A stretch of 64,000 nt of DNA, taken from positions 10,633,446-10,697,445 of the forward strand of contig NC_033626.1 of NCBI RefSeq assembly GCF_001540865.1. Reading direction: 5' to 3'. The notes under the pieces were generated by a model. That model searched no databases. It was not told the DNA's origin and was given only the letters and a program-made list of their open reading frames with translations. The translations under genes were made by a program, and so were the position numbers. Below are positions 11,214-23,017 of this stretch, one piece after another. The DNA is from Ananas comosus (taxonomy: Eukaryota > Streptophyta > Magnoliopsida > Poales > Bromeliaceae). Each line of letters opens with the position of its first letter. Within the stretch, counting starts at the first letter, position 1.

Positions 11214-11230
11214 AACTTATTTTGATCATA

Positions 11231-11384
11231 CCGCGACTGTCCCTAGAGCAAGTGACAAAGGACTTGGTGGTTGGTACCCGAGACCCAAGTTCGAATTCTA
11301 GTTGATTCACATTTCCAGCTAAGTTTATGTCTAAATAAAATAAACGAAGCGGGTAGCGTGCTACCTATCTCTCAAAAAAAAAAA
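11231..11384 (+). mobile_element. Full-length tRNA-derived SINE
   Basis: About 154 bases with a box A-like word (AGAGCAAGTGACAAAGGAC) and a box B (CAAGTTCGAATTCTA), then GATTCACATTTCCAGC, GAAGCGGGTAGCGTGC, the end CTACCTATCTCTC and a run of 13 A. Perfect 17-bp target duplications flank it (AACTTATTTTGATCATA at 11214-11230 and 11385-11401). This is the reference copy for the family in this window. Confidence 0.9.
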
Positions 11385-11401
11385 AAACTTATTTTGATCA
11401 T

Positions 11402-12868
11402 ATCTATTCATATATTTTGTGGCCTAATAAGGATTAGATCACTAAAATTTTAGAGATCACAATAGAAATTTAATATGGTATTACTTTTTAATTGCTAGAT
11501 ACTAGTACTAGTTAAAGTTACAGCATTAAGATTCAAAGAATATGAATTCAAAAAGAGAGCTCTTAACTTTTCATATGTACTTTTTTTAAAAAAATTCGTT
11601 TATGCTTTTAATTAGCACTTAATTTTGTGAGCAAGTGTGCTAGGACAAGCCTACAAAATTAAGAGTCTACTATAAATCAAAATTGTTTATTGATTTTTAC
11701 ATAACCTGCATAGTTCGGTTGAACAACCCATTATCTTAAAAAAAAATTAAAATATTAGAGACAAATAAATATTTCACACGATTAATTCCCAGTTTGAATC
11801 CAATCAGGCTACAGGTTTTATTAATTTCTCCTATTCAATTCAAGTCTACGTCTTGGGTAAACGCTAATATTTCAAACCCAAATATGACAAAAAGTATTGA
11901 ATATAAAAATATTAAAAAATAATTATTTAAAACTTAAGGTTTTAATTAAAAACGATTGTTTTACTTTTTTTTTTTTTTGGTTGGTTGGTGTTTCTCCATG
12001 TAATTGTGTGCCAAAATTTTGGAGCTAAGTTATATACGTAATCCACTTGGCACATGTAACACGACAAAGTAACAAACGTACATCATTTTAATATTATGGC
12101 CAATGGCCAATGGGTTAGCTTACAAGCTATGAACCTTCCAACACGGATTGAGAAAATAATTGGTGGGGGGACTTGGAAGTTGATCTGGTCAACGATGTAG
12201 ATAATGATTAATTAGGTGGATAAGCATGTGATTTAGCATGGGATTAATTAAGGATCTATTTAAATGTATGAATATTTTATTCATCACTTCCTTTTCATTT
12301 ATTCCAAAGAAGCACACGATTAAATGTATAAAACAGCATATTATATACGACCTCTAAGTCATTTTGTGATAAAAGAAAATAAAACACCTTTGTAAAAGCT
12401 AAAGTAAAGCTTATTTATTAACTTGCAACCATAAAAATTATTATTAGATAACTTGTTCTGATATTTAAATAAGTAAAAGCTTCGAAAATACCTAAAAATT
12501 AAGGAGCACATCATTATCTTTTATTGGATCTTTTTTAAATCTGTCGTCTAACATGATGCTGAGATAAGAAAAAAAAAATTTTATATCAAAATAAATTTAA
12601 GATTCAAACTTGTTTTTAATCACACAACTCATCAAACTGTCCCAACGGGGATTTTATTGAAGAGCTTCTCAACAAAGTTAGGCCCTGCGACTTAAGCGTG
12701 GCTTTGATTAACTACCGCGTGTTTGTTTACGCTTAGATATATATACACATTCAAGTAATGAAAGCTAAGCAATAGGAAGTTGGTATAACCTCCATCAACT
12801 CTCTTCCTTCGGAAAAAAGCTTCAACCTAGCTCTATTCCTTTTTGTTCTTCTTTCTCACTCAGTCCTC
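11402..12868. other. Upstream region of the lipase gene
   Basis: AT-rich and without a gene. The last 130 bases, pyrimidine-rich with a TATA-like word at about 12736-12745, are the probable core promoter and 5' untranslated region of the lipase. Confidence 0.45.
12736..12745 (+). promoter_or_regulatory. Candidate TATA box of the lipase gene
   Basis: ATATATATAC lies about 125 bases before the lipase start codon and is followed by a CT-rich leader typical of plant 5' untranslated regions. Such words are common in AT-rich DNA, so this is tentative. Confidence 0.35.
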
Positions 12869-15800
12869 ATGGATCAACAAGATGGCGATTACAGCGGCGA
12901 TTTTATGGTCCTAAGACCGGATAAAGGAGGGATGTTGGATCTCTTCTATCTCTTATTTTCGAGCGATCTTACGAAGAATAACGCCGTCGACTGCCCGATC
13001 GGCACCGAGATAGACAAAGTAGGAAGAAGATGGGCGATCTTCATCTCCCTCCTCTTGCAGAAGATTCTCCTAAAGTTGAAGAAACCAATGGCTCTCGTTG
13101 GTTCTGCGCTCGAGCAGTGGATGAATCTTCTCTATGAGAATGGTAGTTACTGGAATCTCTTCAGTAATATCGTGAAAGGTGCGTAACCTCTATGATCGAA
13201 AAAATAATATTAATGTCAAAACAATTTATGTTATTGCCAGAGCAAAAGTTTATATCATGATCAGATACAGAATATTTACTTTCGCAATATCAAAACTAGC
13301 TTTGACATCAATACCTGTTCCCAACCTTTATTTGCTATATTGTGATTAATTATTGACATATAATATAGAAGACGTAATTTTTTCAAAAAGATAAAAAAAA
13401 AAACAAGAAGCAAGAATGAAATGAAAAATCAGTACAAGATCTTTAATTAAGCTTTAACAAACTAATTACAATGGTTTTGAGATATATTGACGAATTGGCA
13501 CTTTTTTAAAAAAAATTTTTCAAGTTCTTATCAGTTTGTTAACTTCGTATTTAATTAATTTCATCTTATTCTTTGAACGGAAAATTTTTTTCCAGGAACA
13601 CTAAAGGATTGTTGTAGAGATAAAATTCAATTTTGTTTGTTGAAATATGCAACAATTTAATTAGTTAAATTTGTATGTAAAAATTCAATTATGTGACTCT
13701 GTTTGTTGGACTTATTAAAAAAATTTCGCCTTAGCGAATTCAAAATATATGAAACTAATACTACTAACAACTTAATTAATTAGATTTTTAGATATAAACG
13801 GCTGTTTCGTATGCCATAAAAGTTGTTCGTAAATTAAATTTCTTTTGTTTAATTCAAATACACATATAAAATGTTAAAATACAGTTTTCTGTTGAATAAT
13901 TAATTCCAACATAACAAGTTGAGCCCTACTTTTTAATGCAATTTAAAAATATCTACCAATAATGTAATAATAATATGCAATAAGGTTATGCTAACGATAC
14001 TATGTGAGTTTCCTAGCAATGTAGTTTTCTTAATTACACCTAACACGCCAACTAAACTAAATTATTACCCACGAGGAAGTAATTAATAGTAAACTAACAA
14101 GATTGCTTCTCACGTTTCAAGACTTAAAAAATCCATAAAATTTCGTACCTACCGAATATAAATAATTTAAAATACTATTTTAAAAAAATTTAAGTCTCTA
14201 AAAAATGAGTATTATTTAATATGTTATCAAAACAGGAGGTTCTGAATCTAAATCTCACTTGTATTAATTTCTTTTCTTAGGAAAAATGAGGATGCCGGAC
14301 AAAACGAAGTCGACATATAGATCGGCGATTGGACTCATCGACACGCGAGTCGACTTGGATAAGAAGATCAAAACTAGTGATAGCAGATACAATGCTGCAT
14401 TGTCTATCATGGCTGCAAAGCTAGCTTATGAGAATGAAGCATCCATTGAGACCATTGTTACACACCATTGGAAGGTTTGGATTTAACACTAAATTCATTA
14501 ATTATGTGAGTGAAAATTAAGTTTTATGTTGAGATTGACAACTTATTGTTTAAATGCAGATGAAGTTCTTGGGGAGTTATAGTTTCTGGAACGGTAAGAT
14601 AAGCTCAGAGCATTACTATAATATTGTTGCATTGTTTCTGAACGATGGGGCATCTAAATTTATGAATGACACTGTTAAATTAGTACGATCTAATTTATTT
14701 GAATTTCATAGGAATTAAAAATTTATAATTTTACAACATCATTTACCTGACCAAATGATCCTTAATTTATCTTCAAGTTAACAATTAAAAATTGATAACT
14801 TTTGATCTACTTTAATAGTACTAGATAGGAAATATAGAAAATTTATGAAATTTGATTATTAAAAAGTTTAAATACGCTAGATAATGTTAGATATCACTGA
14901 TCATCGATCCAAATGCTGCGTTATGAGAAATGACGTAAAAATAAACGATTTTATTTACTTCCAGAAGTATACTAGCTTTTGATTTTTTAGTACAAAGGTG
15001 GTCATTAATTGGGAATGGGCTAAGCACTATTAATTGGGAGCTCGGCCCAAGTACTATTTTGGCTTTGGTTTTCTTATCCAATTTACTCTCACTTTGTACA
15101 ACCAAAATTGTTCTATTAACAAAAATGTTCTACTATTTATTTTTCGCAACAATAAAAGGATTAACATGCACAATACTAACTCATTTTGCACACTACGTAG
15201 TACGTACCCAACCTCTTCCTCAATCATCGTTTCTCAATTGCTACATTGCAGAGTACCAAGGGGACTACTCCACCCAAGCCTTCATGTTCTGCGACAAACC
15301 GACGGACGCCGAGCTCATCGTAGTGGCATTCCAGGGCACCGAGCCATTCGACGCGATGCAGTGGCGCACCGACATCGACTTCTCGTGGTACGAGATCCCA
15401 AACGTGGGCAGAGTCCACTTAGGCTTCATGAAGGCACTAGGCCTACAAAAAACCAGTGTCGGATGGCCGAAAGATATCCAAACATCAGCGAAGCCGCTCG
15501 CTTACTACACCATTCGCGAGAAACTTCGCGGTGCTTTGGTGGAGAATAAGAATGCGAGGGTTCTGATAACCGGACATAGCCTGGGAGGCGCGCTGGCGAT
15601 TCTGTTTCCTGCTGTGTTGGCGTTGCACGAAGAGCATAACATGTTGGAGAGGTTGGAGGGAGTGTACACGTTCGGGCAACCCAGGGTTGGAGATAAGAGG
15701 CTTGGAGAGTTTGTGGAGGGGTTCTTGGATAAGCCTAAGAGGAGGTACTTCAGGTTTGTTTACTGCAATGATGTGGTACCTAGAGTGCCCTTTGATGACT

Positions 15801-17029
15801 CTGTTCTCTCGTTCAAGCACTTTGGCAAGTGCCTTTACTATGACAGCTTCTACAGAGGAAAGGTGAGTCTCCTCTCCCTCACATTCATGTCTAATTTGCT
15901 TAAAAGTGTTGGTATTTGCAAATCTTGCTTCGACATTAAAAGATCAGATCAGGGTTTTTTTTTTTTTTCCTCCAAAAAGAAAAATACTCAAACTTACTGG
16001 GCAAATTAATAAGTACGTAGGCAGAACACTGCAGATTAGAAGAAAGTGTCAAAAAACAAAAAGCAAAAAAAGAAAACTAGTAAAAACTCTTAAAGTTGTA
16101 GGTAATAACTATTATTTAGTGCTTTAAGAGCAAAAGAATCAATTCATAGAGTATTTACTCTGTTCCTATTAAAATTATACAATTGTTAAATGTTCCCATA
16201 TCAATTCTCTTGGCGTAATATTGAAACAACAGCTTCTCTCTGATATACATACTTGCGTTCTTTTTGTTCGGCGTAATTTTGAAACAATTGATCTGCTTTA
16301 GAGCTTCAAAAGTTTTATAAACAAAGTACTGGATCATTGAGTTTTTATTGTGATGAAAAATTAAAATGAGTTATTGGGCTTTTTAAATTGTACTTACCTA
16401 TGTGGCATAATTTTTAAATTATTTTTCTACTTTGGAAGTTCAAAACTTAGCTTCCTATTCACTTCGTTCAATTTTTTAAAAAAAATTAGTTCGGCTGAAA
16501 ATACATTAAGCAACAAGACTGCGAAACTGAACCTCAGATACCAACCATCGAGCTTTTTAGTCAATTGCATTAGGTATAGTCGGTGAAATCCAAAACTATC
16601 ATAACCAAATGTTTAAATGATAAAAATTTTGAAACTTTTGCCAAGTTCTTGGGTTTCTTAAGTGGAGATTCTAAAACAAATATGTAATTTTTTTTTAAAA
16701 CAATAAAATTTTTAGTACTACTCTCTATATATTAATAACTAATTATTAATTATTAATTATTTTATATTGTTGAGGTGCAGGTACTGAGCGATGAGCCGAA
16801 CAAGAACTACTTCTCGGTGTGGACGGTGATCCCGAAGTACATGAACGCATGGTGGGAGCTCATCCGCAGCTTCTTGATCGGATACGTGGAGGGCTCTGAT
16901 TACGCCGAAGGGCGGCTACTCAGATTCGCCAGGGCCGTTGGATTGCTGATCCCCGGTTTGCCCCCGCACTCCCCACAAGATTACGTCAACTCCACCCGAT
17001 TGGGGACTCCACTCGTGCCAGAGAATTAA
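12869..17029 (+). CDS. Class 3 triacylglycerol lipase, oil-body-lipase type
   Basis: Five exons join in frame: 12869-13178, 14281-14474, 14560-14593, 15252-15862, 16781-17029, all with GT-AG introns, giving about 465 residues. Fold and motifs match plant OBL1-like lipases, which hydrolyse triacylglycerol at lipid droplets. The nucleophile elbow GHSLGG puts Ser at about residue 289; the GQPRVGD motif supplies Asp at about 327; the His of [11 protein letters not shown], at about 369, completes the triad. The oxyanion region is [11 protein letters not shown] hydrophobic segment near residues 29-38 (DLFYLLFSS) and the region after it could contact the lipid surface; that is inference. The tiny third exon (34 bases, [10 protein letters not shown]) is confirmed by the junction WN-EYQ. 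Intron 3 contains a decayed half of a long-family MITE. A phospholipase or galactolipase cannot be excluded by motifs alone. Confidence 0.87.
14640..14985. mobile_element. Degraded long-family MITE half in lipase intron 3
   Basis: The right-arm order of the long family (GAAATTTGATT, then AGTTTAAATACGCTAGATAA, then CATCGATCCAAATG) is present, ending at AGTATACTAGC. The opposite arm is eroded. Confidence 0.45.
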
Positions 17030-17733
17030 TTAATGACTCCTCAACTTAATTGCGTGATATTTATTCACTAAATTTATACAGAACTTTATTTAAATTATAG
17101 ACTATTTTAAATTAATAATTTAAACTCTTTAAATTTTAGTTTTTTAATTTGTTTAATTTGAGTCTGTCAACGAAATTTTATGTGGTCTATATTTATAGAT
17201 TTACTTGTTATATTTCATACAATTTTCGCAACTATAAAAAATTTCTTAAAGTTAGTAATTAGCTCATGATTGGTGACTCACTCAACTTAGACAAATTGAA
17301 AGATTGAATAGTAAAATTAAAATTTTGAAAGTATGAATAGTCATTTCAAAATGATCTATAATTCAGATAAGTTCTGTACATTTTTATCTAAGTTAAATGT
17401 ATCAGAATCGTCCGAATTGACGTCGCCTTCTTTGCAGAGAAGTATTTAAACCCGGAAAATCCTTAATATTAGCTGCTGGAGTAAAAAATAATAAAGAATG
17501 TATGATGGTGATATAATTAAATAAGTTTTCCGGATATCAAAATTAATTTTGATAATAAAATTTATCATAATAATAACATTCAATTTGTAGAACTCAAATG
17601 CTAGAAAATTAATTTTTATACTGTAAGGTTGAATTTTGACGTCAGAAAGAATTTTTCTATATTACTGGCATGCTATTATCACTGTTTTAAAAATCGGATT
17701 GGACAATAATTCAAAAATGTAACTGGTTCGACG
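17030..17733. other. Lipase 3' flank; no further gene
   Basis: 3' untranslated and intergenic AT-rich DNA. Nothing else recognised. Confidence 0.5.
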
Positions 17734-18026
17734 TAGGACTGGCAAACGAGCGAGCCGGCTCGCGTTCGGCTCGATATTTGGCTCGCTCGAGCTCGACTCG
17801 AAATTAAATGAGCTGAACTTGAACAAAATAAAAGGCTCGAAATTCATTTCAAGTCGAGCTTGAGTATTACTCGGCTCGTTCGAATTAGGCTCGAAAAGCT
17901 CGAAAAGTGAGCTGAGCTTGAACAAAATAAAAGGCTCGAAATTCATTTCAAGTCGAACTTGAGTATTACTCGGCTCGTTCGAATTAGGCTCGAAAAGCTC
18001 GAAAAGCTCGAATATATATATATATA
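17734..18026. mobile_element. hAT-type element, left part only
   Basis: It begins TAGGACTGGCAAACGAGC, the same terminus as the complete element at 36112, and continues with many GGCTCG/CGAGCC words. A 99-base segment is tandemly duplicated (17810-17908 and 17909-18007). The right end is missing: a (TA)n tract and a short-family MITE follow, as they do inside the other two copies. Confidence 0.7.
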
Positions 18027-18029
18027 TAT

Positions 18030-18276
18030 GAGTCCGGCTACTATACTTTTATGAGTATTGGCTCCCTTATACTCATAAGTTTTCGGCTCTTAGATTTATT
18101 CCATTGATCATTTTTACCCGTTAGATCATACTATTCAACTAATTACCCACTCAATCCTAGGGGACCGCTATCATTTTAAGTGGGGACCACTATTACACTA
18201 ACCACACATCCCATCAATCAACGGTTAAAAATTTATGAGTACAAGGGTGTCTATACTCATAAAAGTATAGTAGTCA
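18030..18276. mobile_element. Foldback MITE, short family, copy 7
   Basis: Left CCGGCTACTATACTTTTATG, right ACTCATAAAAGTATAGTAG. The tip word TTATGAGTA is the one seen in the long copies at 1.8 and 28.3 kb, here joined to the short-family core (ATTTACCCACTC-type words and CCTAGGGGACC). Confidence 0.75.
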
Positions 18277-18339
18277 TATATATATATATATCAAACATTT
18301 TTATATATTTTTTAATTTTTGATAAATCAAATTTAAGTA

Positions 18340-18340
18340 N
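18340..18340. other. Single N, assembly join
   Basis: One ambiguous base in AT-rich DNA; probably a collapsed gap. Confidence 0.8.
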
Positions 18341-18800
18341 TTCTACAAATTGTTATAGTCAATTTGTTAAAAAAATATCTCAAATAAAAACAAACGATTA
18401 TGATCAAATTATTAAAAAATAGTATTCTTATTCATCTATTTTACATTAAAATTAAAATTTAAGTTTAAATTATGGATTCAATTTAATTTTTGATATCAAA
18501 TTTGAATTAATAGTTAATTTTTTTATTACAGCGGATCAAAATTAAATTTTAAATTTTAAAGTAAATGAAAATTAAATTTTGATGCTTTTAGTTTAAGACA
18601 CATATTTAAATTTGATTCATCAAAAATCAAAAGGTATATAAAAATATTCGATATATATTAAAAAAAATACTGTAGGATATTGTTAATATTTTTTAATAAA
18701 ATATAACATATTAATTTATGAATATGATTTTTATTATAAAATTTTGAATATATATAATGAACAAATTTATATTAATTTAAAATAAATTATAATAATTATT

Positions 18801-18829
18801 ACGTGCATTTGCACGTACATTCAACTAGT
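18801..18829 (+). mobile_element. Helitron-like 3' terminus
   Basis: A perfect 6-bp hairpin ACGTGC-ATTT-GCACGT is followed eight bases later by CTAG and then T. Hairpin plus terminal CTRR before T is the Helitron 3' signature. The same terminus recurs at 52804-52832. I could not place the 5' end. Confidence 0.55.
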
Positions 18830-19736
18830 TAATATAAAAGCACATAACTTTACTTAAAAAAAGTTTAATTTCAAAATGTAGTAAAATACAGTCCAATAAT
18901 ATTGTTTCAATTTCTGTCACCTGTCCATGAACATTCTTCAGAAAATAAAAGATAAATGGGAAAGATTCTGTCCCCTTTGATATATTTGTTTTACAAAAAT
19001 TAAAAAAGAGCGGAGTTGTTTTTGACCGTAAATCATTACTTTCGCTGTTTGATTTGTAATAAATTAAATTTATTATTAACTTTACTTTTCAAAATATTTT
19101 TTTTTGGATGGTGCCGAAGTCTATTACTAAATAAAAATAAAAAAATAAAAAAGTAATAAAATAATTAACTGTTGTAATTCTTTTTCCATTGTCGGTGTAG
19201 AAATTTTCAACAAAATAAATTAAAAAGAATGAGATAATTAAAGTTTCAAAGCCATCGTTTCCTTATCTAAAAAACAGTAGGAAATTATTTTATCTTAAAT
19301 TTTAATTAAACTAGGAGTTATCTTTAAATTGAAAATAAATTTTGACAAAACAAACACGTCATTTACGTCGTAGGCCTAATTCGGTGATATGACAGCTAAA
19401 GACCCCAAAAATCGAAAAGTGTTTATATAATCTTCTTGTCTCTAATCGTTTAAAATAACAGTTGTAGCTCCTTAGAAGTAACAATGGTGAATTAAATTAA
19501 TTTTTATAGAAAAAAAAATTAGAAAATTTTTTAAGAGGATATTTCTGCATAATTTTAAAACTTTTTTAAAAAAACATATTTATAATGACAAAATAAATAT
19601 TTTACTTATTTTTTATTAAATAATAAATAGTAAATTACGAGTAATAAACTAAAAGGACAAATATAAACAACACCAAACTTTTAAACATTTAAAAACTTAA
19701 ACATTATAAAAAATATATCTGCCTTTTTATTATATA
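18830..19736. other. Intergenic, AT-rich; nothing recognised
   Basis: No gene or delimited element seen between the two Helitron-like ends. Confidence 0.5.
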
Positions 19737-19764
19737 CTAGTGAATTACCCGCGCGATGCTGCGG
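19737..19764 (-). mobile_element. Helitron-like 3' terminus, opposite orientation
   Basis: On the minus strand a CCGC/GCGG hairpin (CCGCAGCATCGCGCGG) is followed by GTAATTCA and CTAG, then T. This matches the Helitron 3' signature but with a different hairpin from the copies at 18.8 and 52.8 kb. Confidence 0.5.
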
Positions 19765-20550
19765 ATATAAAATTATTTTTATAATAAATTATATATTTTT
19801 TAATATTTTTATATAGTTTTATAAGTCTAATTATTAATTAAATAAAAAGTTATATAAAAATAATTTAAAATTTTAAATTATGAAAAGTTTAAAATTTGGA
19901 AATAAATATTATAATTTAAAATATAAAATATTAAATTTAAAATTTAAAACTTTAAAATTTAAAAATATCAAAATTTTAAATTTTGTATTATATATATGTG
20001 TGTGTGTGTGTAGAAGGAGAGAGAAGAGGAGGGTTGGGGGGACACGTGTCACTCTAAGGTCCCCCAAACTCTCCTTTAATGTAGTTAAATAAATTTAAAG
20101 CGAGCCGTATAAAATTAATCCAAATATGTAATTTTAATAAAAATTAAAATTATATTATATAATATAAAAATAATATTTTCAACTAGCACGTGAAACAAAT
20201 CAGGCCAGAGCCAATGTGAGCTGCAAAGGGCATCCAAAGAAAATGGGAGGGAATTATTTTTGAAAAACTTAAAAAATTGAGTGGGCCCACACATGCCATT
20301 TTCAAACAAATGTACGTTACACTGATTAATGGGAATCAATAATGCCACTTTTTTGACTTTTAGTGGTGACCCTAGCTACTAGATTACAGACGTACTAAAA
20401 AAAATCTCTGTACTGCTAAATTATTGCCTTGAAACCGTTCTGCCATTTTGCGGGCTTTTCCCAACCTTCTATCTTTGTTTTTGTTATCATCTGTGTATCA
20501 CCGACACTTCTATCAGTTTTGTATGTTTATATCGAATACTTGCATGTTAG
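19765..20550. other. AT-rich sequence with (TG)n; no gene
   Basis: Repeated TTTAAAATTTAAAA-like words at 19860-19985 and a (TG)n run at about 19997-20010. No coding region supported. Confidence 0.45.
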
Positions 20551-20570
20551 TATCGGACACGTGTCCGATA
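20551..20570. repeat. Perfect 20-bp palindrome centred on a G-box
   Basis: TATCGGACACGTGTCCGATA reads the same on both strands and has CACGTG in its centre. It could be a transposon relic or a binding site; no gene lies close enough to decide. Confidence 0.6.
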
Positions 20571-21650
20571 TGAACACTTTTTAGATGCGCGTTTTATGCC
20601 GATACATAGCGATTTCATATTTTTATTTTATTTTTTTTATACATTATAAATATAAGATGTTAAATATTTTAGTTTTTTAGCAAATTTTTGACGAATGCAT
20701 ATAAATTTTTTAGATAATATAAATAATTTATATATGGTGCAATATTTTTTTCTTAAAATATATGAATTGTCAATAAAAATATTGCTAAATTTTATTCCTA
20801 TGAGAAATATAACAATATTTTATAAAAATTAATATTTTATATATAATAAATATATATTATTATANGTTTGTAATAATGCTATTTTCAAAAAAAATTGAAA
20901 CTACATTTGATTAATTTTATAGAATAATAAGAAATAGAAAAAAGGAAAGATAATGGCCGAATTTGATATAAATTATAATTTAATAAAAATAATTTATTAT
21001 AATATTTAAGTATAAGTTTGTATAATATTTAGGTACTAATAATATGTATTAATATAATGCAACAAATAATGTATATAATAAAAATAATTTATTATAATAT
21101 GTAAATTATCATCCCTATATAATTTAATTTACTTCAATTTATAATTTTAATAAAGATTGAAATTAAACATTGAAATAATATTATTTTACCTAAAGGGTGG
21201 AATAGTTTATTCTAAATTATTTTGGAATAAAAGGAAATAACAAGATTTGACCGCAATAAAATATTCGACCAAAAAAAATAATCCCGTTTGGTGGAACAAC
21301 GGAGACAACTTTTATTATTCGTTGAACCAAATAGAGCCTTAATTTTAGAATTAATTATACTATTGGTTTCTAATATGTATCTATTTTTTTATTTAGATTC
21401 CTAACTTTTCTTTTGCCTATGCACGCATATTGCATTAATCTCAACTTTGCTATGAAGCACATGATATTTTTAGAGTCGAATCAAACCAAGTTATTTCAAA
21501 AACATAAAGAAGTTTGTGCTGAGATAGACAAAAAACTATCAAATAATAACCATAATCTATATAACTAAGTAGGACTTTGTTGGAACTGTCAAGTCTATTC
21601 TGTCAAAATTAACAAAAATTTAAATTGTTGGAATCTTAGTAAAGAAAGAT
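20571..21650. other. Intergenic AT-rich sequence with a gap mark
   Basis: A single N at 20865. No gene recognised. Confidence 0.5.
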
Positions 21651-21961
21651 TTAGCACCCGTTTGGTTCAGGGTTAAGGGGTAGAATAACTCTTTAATCCG
21701 AAAGTTATTTCCAAACACCTAATTTGGGGGGTGGGGTTAGCTAACCCGAGCCCATCCCACTACTTTAATCAAACAAAATACTATTTCACCCAATATCCTT
21801 CTTATCCTTCCTAGTCCAACCAAACACTATTTTATCTATACCTGAATTAAACCCAATTCTCAATCAAACGTAAAATTACTCTAATCCACCTTAACCCTGA
21901 ATTTAACCCTATTCTTGGAATAACAAATTTTTACATAAGCCCAAACCAAACGGTGGCTTAA
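21651..21961. mobile_element. TIR MITE with GTTTGG ends
   Basis: Left TTAGCACCCGTTTGGTTC, right inverse TTAAGCCACCGTTTGGTTT, about 310 bases, non-coding. The right end and flank are repeated immediately downstream (to about 22085, ending in another A-run), so part of the element was duplicated in tandem. Confidence 0.65.
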
Positions 21962-23017
21962 AGTTAGAGACCTAGTTAGCCAAAAAAAAAAAGAATTTAA
22001 CCCTATTCTTGAAATAACAAATTTTTACATAAGCCCGAACCAAACGGTGGTTTAAAGATTAGAGACCTAGTTAGCCCAAAAAAAAAAAGAAAAAAAAGTT
22101 AGGGACCACAATAAAAATCTGATAAAGGTTAGGGACTACCGTTGCAATTAACCCTTTCCGAATCGTCCTCGTTTTCGATTCAATTAATAAAAAACAAAAA
22201 ATGGAGAATTCCGCGCGCCACTTGAACCATTCAAACTGTGTCCCCACTCCCCCCAGTCTCTCTACCTAGGGTTAGGGTTTAGGAAATGGAAGAGAACAAG
22301 TGGCAAGGACGAGGGCTCTTTTCATTTCGCTCTACAATTATTGATCCTATTGAGTTCCTCTTGTCGTTTTTTTTTTTTCCTTTTTTCCCCTGTAATTTGT
22401 ATATAGATATGTGATAGTAACTGATTCATTAACATAATATAGATAATAATGATCTAAATAAAGGAAAAAATTTTAAACAAATGGAGTAAGAGCTTGTGAA
22501 AAGTCAATAGATCTGACTTAAAAATAAAAAAAAAAAGAGCATCCTATGCGAATAAACTACATGATAAGAGACCAGAATCTCTTTAATTTTTTTTTTTTAA
22601 AAAAAAGGAAATGAGAGACATAAATAAGGAAACAGAGAGTGAGATCTCTTTATAAAAAAGAGAGTTTATATTAATGGGATTTTTTTTTCTTTTTTTTTTC
22701 AAGTATATAATTAACCGTTCTTGAGTTTCCTGCAACTTTTTGAGACATTTTGGTACAATCTTTTTCGTCTTTTTGGCATAATGCATAGTGACCACGGCCC
22801 AGATCCAGATCTATTGAAAAAGAGATCACCTTCACCTTTCCCTTTCACACAACCCCACCCTCCTCCCCTGTTCAGCGTTCACACCACTATTGAGATTTGA
22901 GAGCGCAGAGGCGGAGGTTTCCGAACAGCCATAGGCGAAGACGCTCCGATCCGGCGGTGCTTTCGATTTCCCGCTTCTTTACTTTTTTTGAAAAAATTTC
23001 GCCGCCGCCGCGAAGGA
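21962..23017 (+). other. Upstream region and leader of the remorin gene
   Basis: It includes the duplicated MITE end to 22085, a telo-box word at 22268, poly-A/T tracts around 22585-22700 and a GC-rich leader from about 22880. No gene supported, though the word after the telo-box contains an in-frame ATG that opens about 30 codons with no recognised family. Confidence 0.45.
22268..22284 (+). promoter_or_regulatory. Telo-box-like motif
   Basis: AGGGTTAGGGTTTAGG holds more than two telomere-type repeats. In plants the telo-box (AAACCCTA) occurs in promoters of growth- and translation-related genes. It lies about 740 bases before the remorin start, so it may belong to a separate transcript start. 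Confidence 0.45.

Noticed and set aside
15034..15820. Alternative frames overlapping lipase exon 4
   Set aside because: Shadows of the lipase exon, which has the catalytic motifs and matching splice phases.
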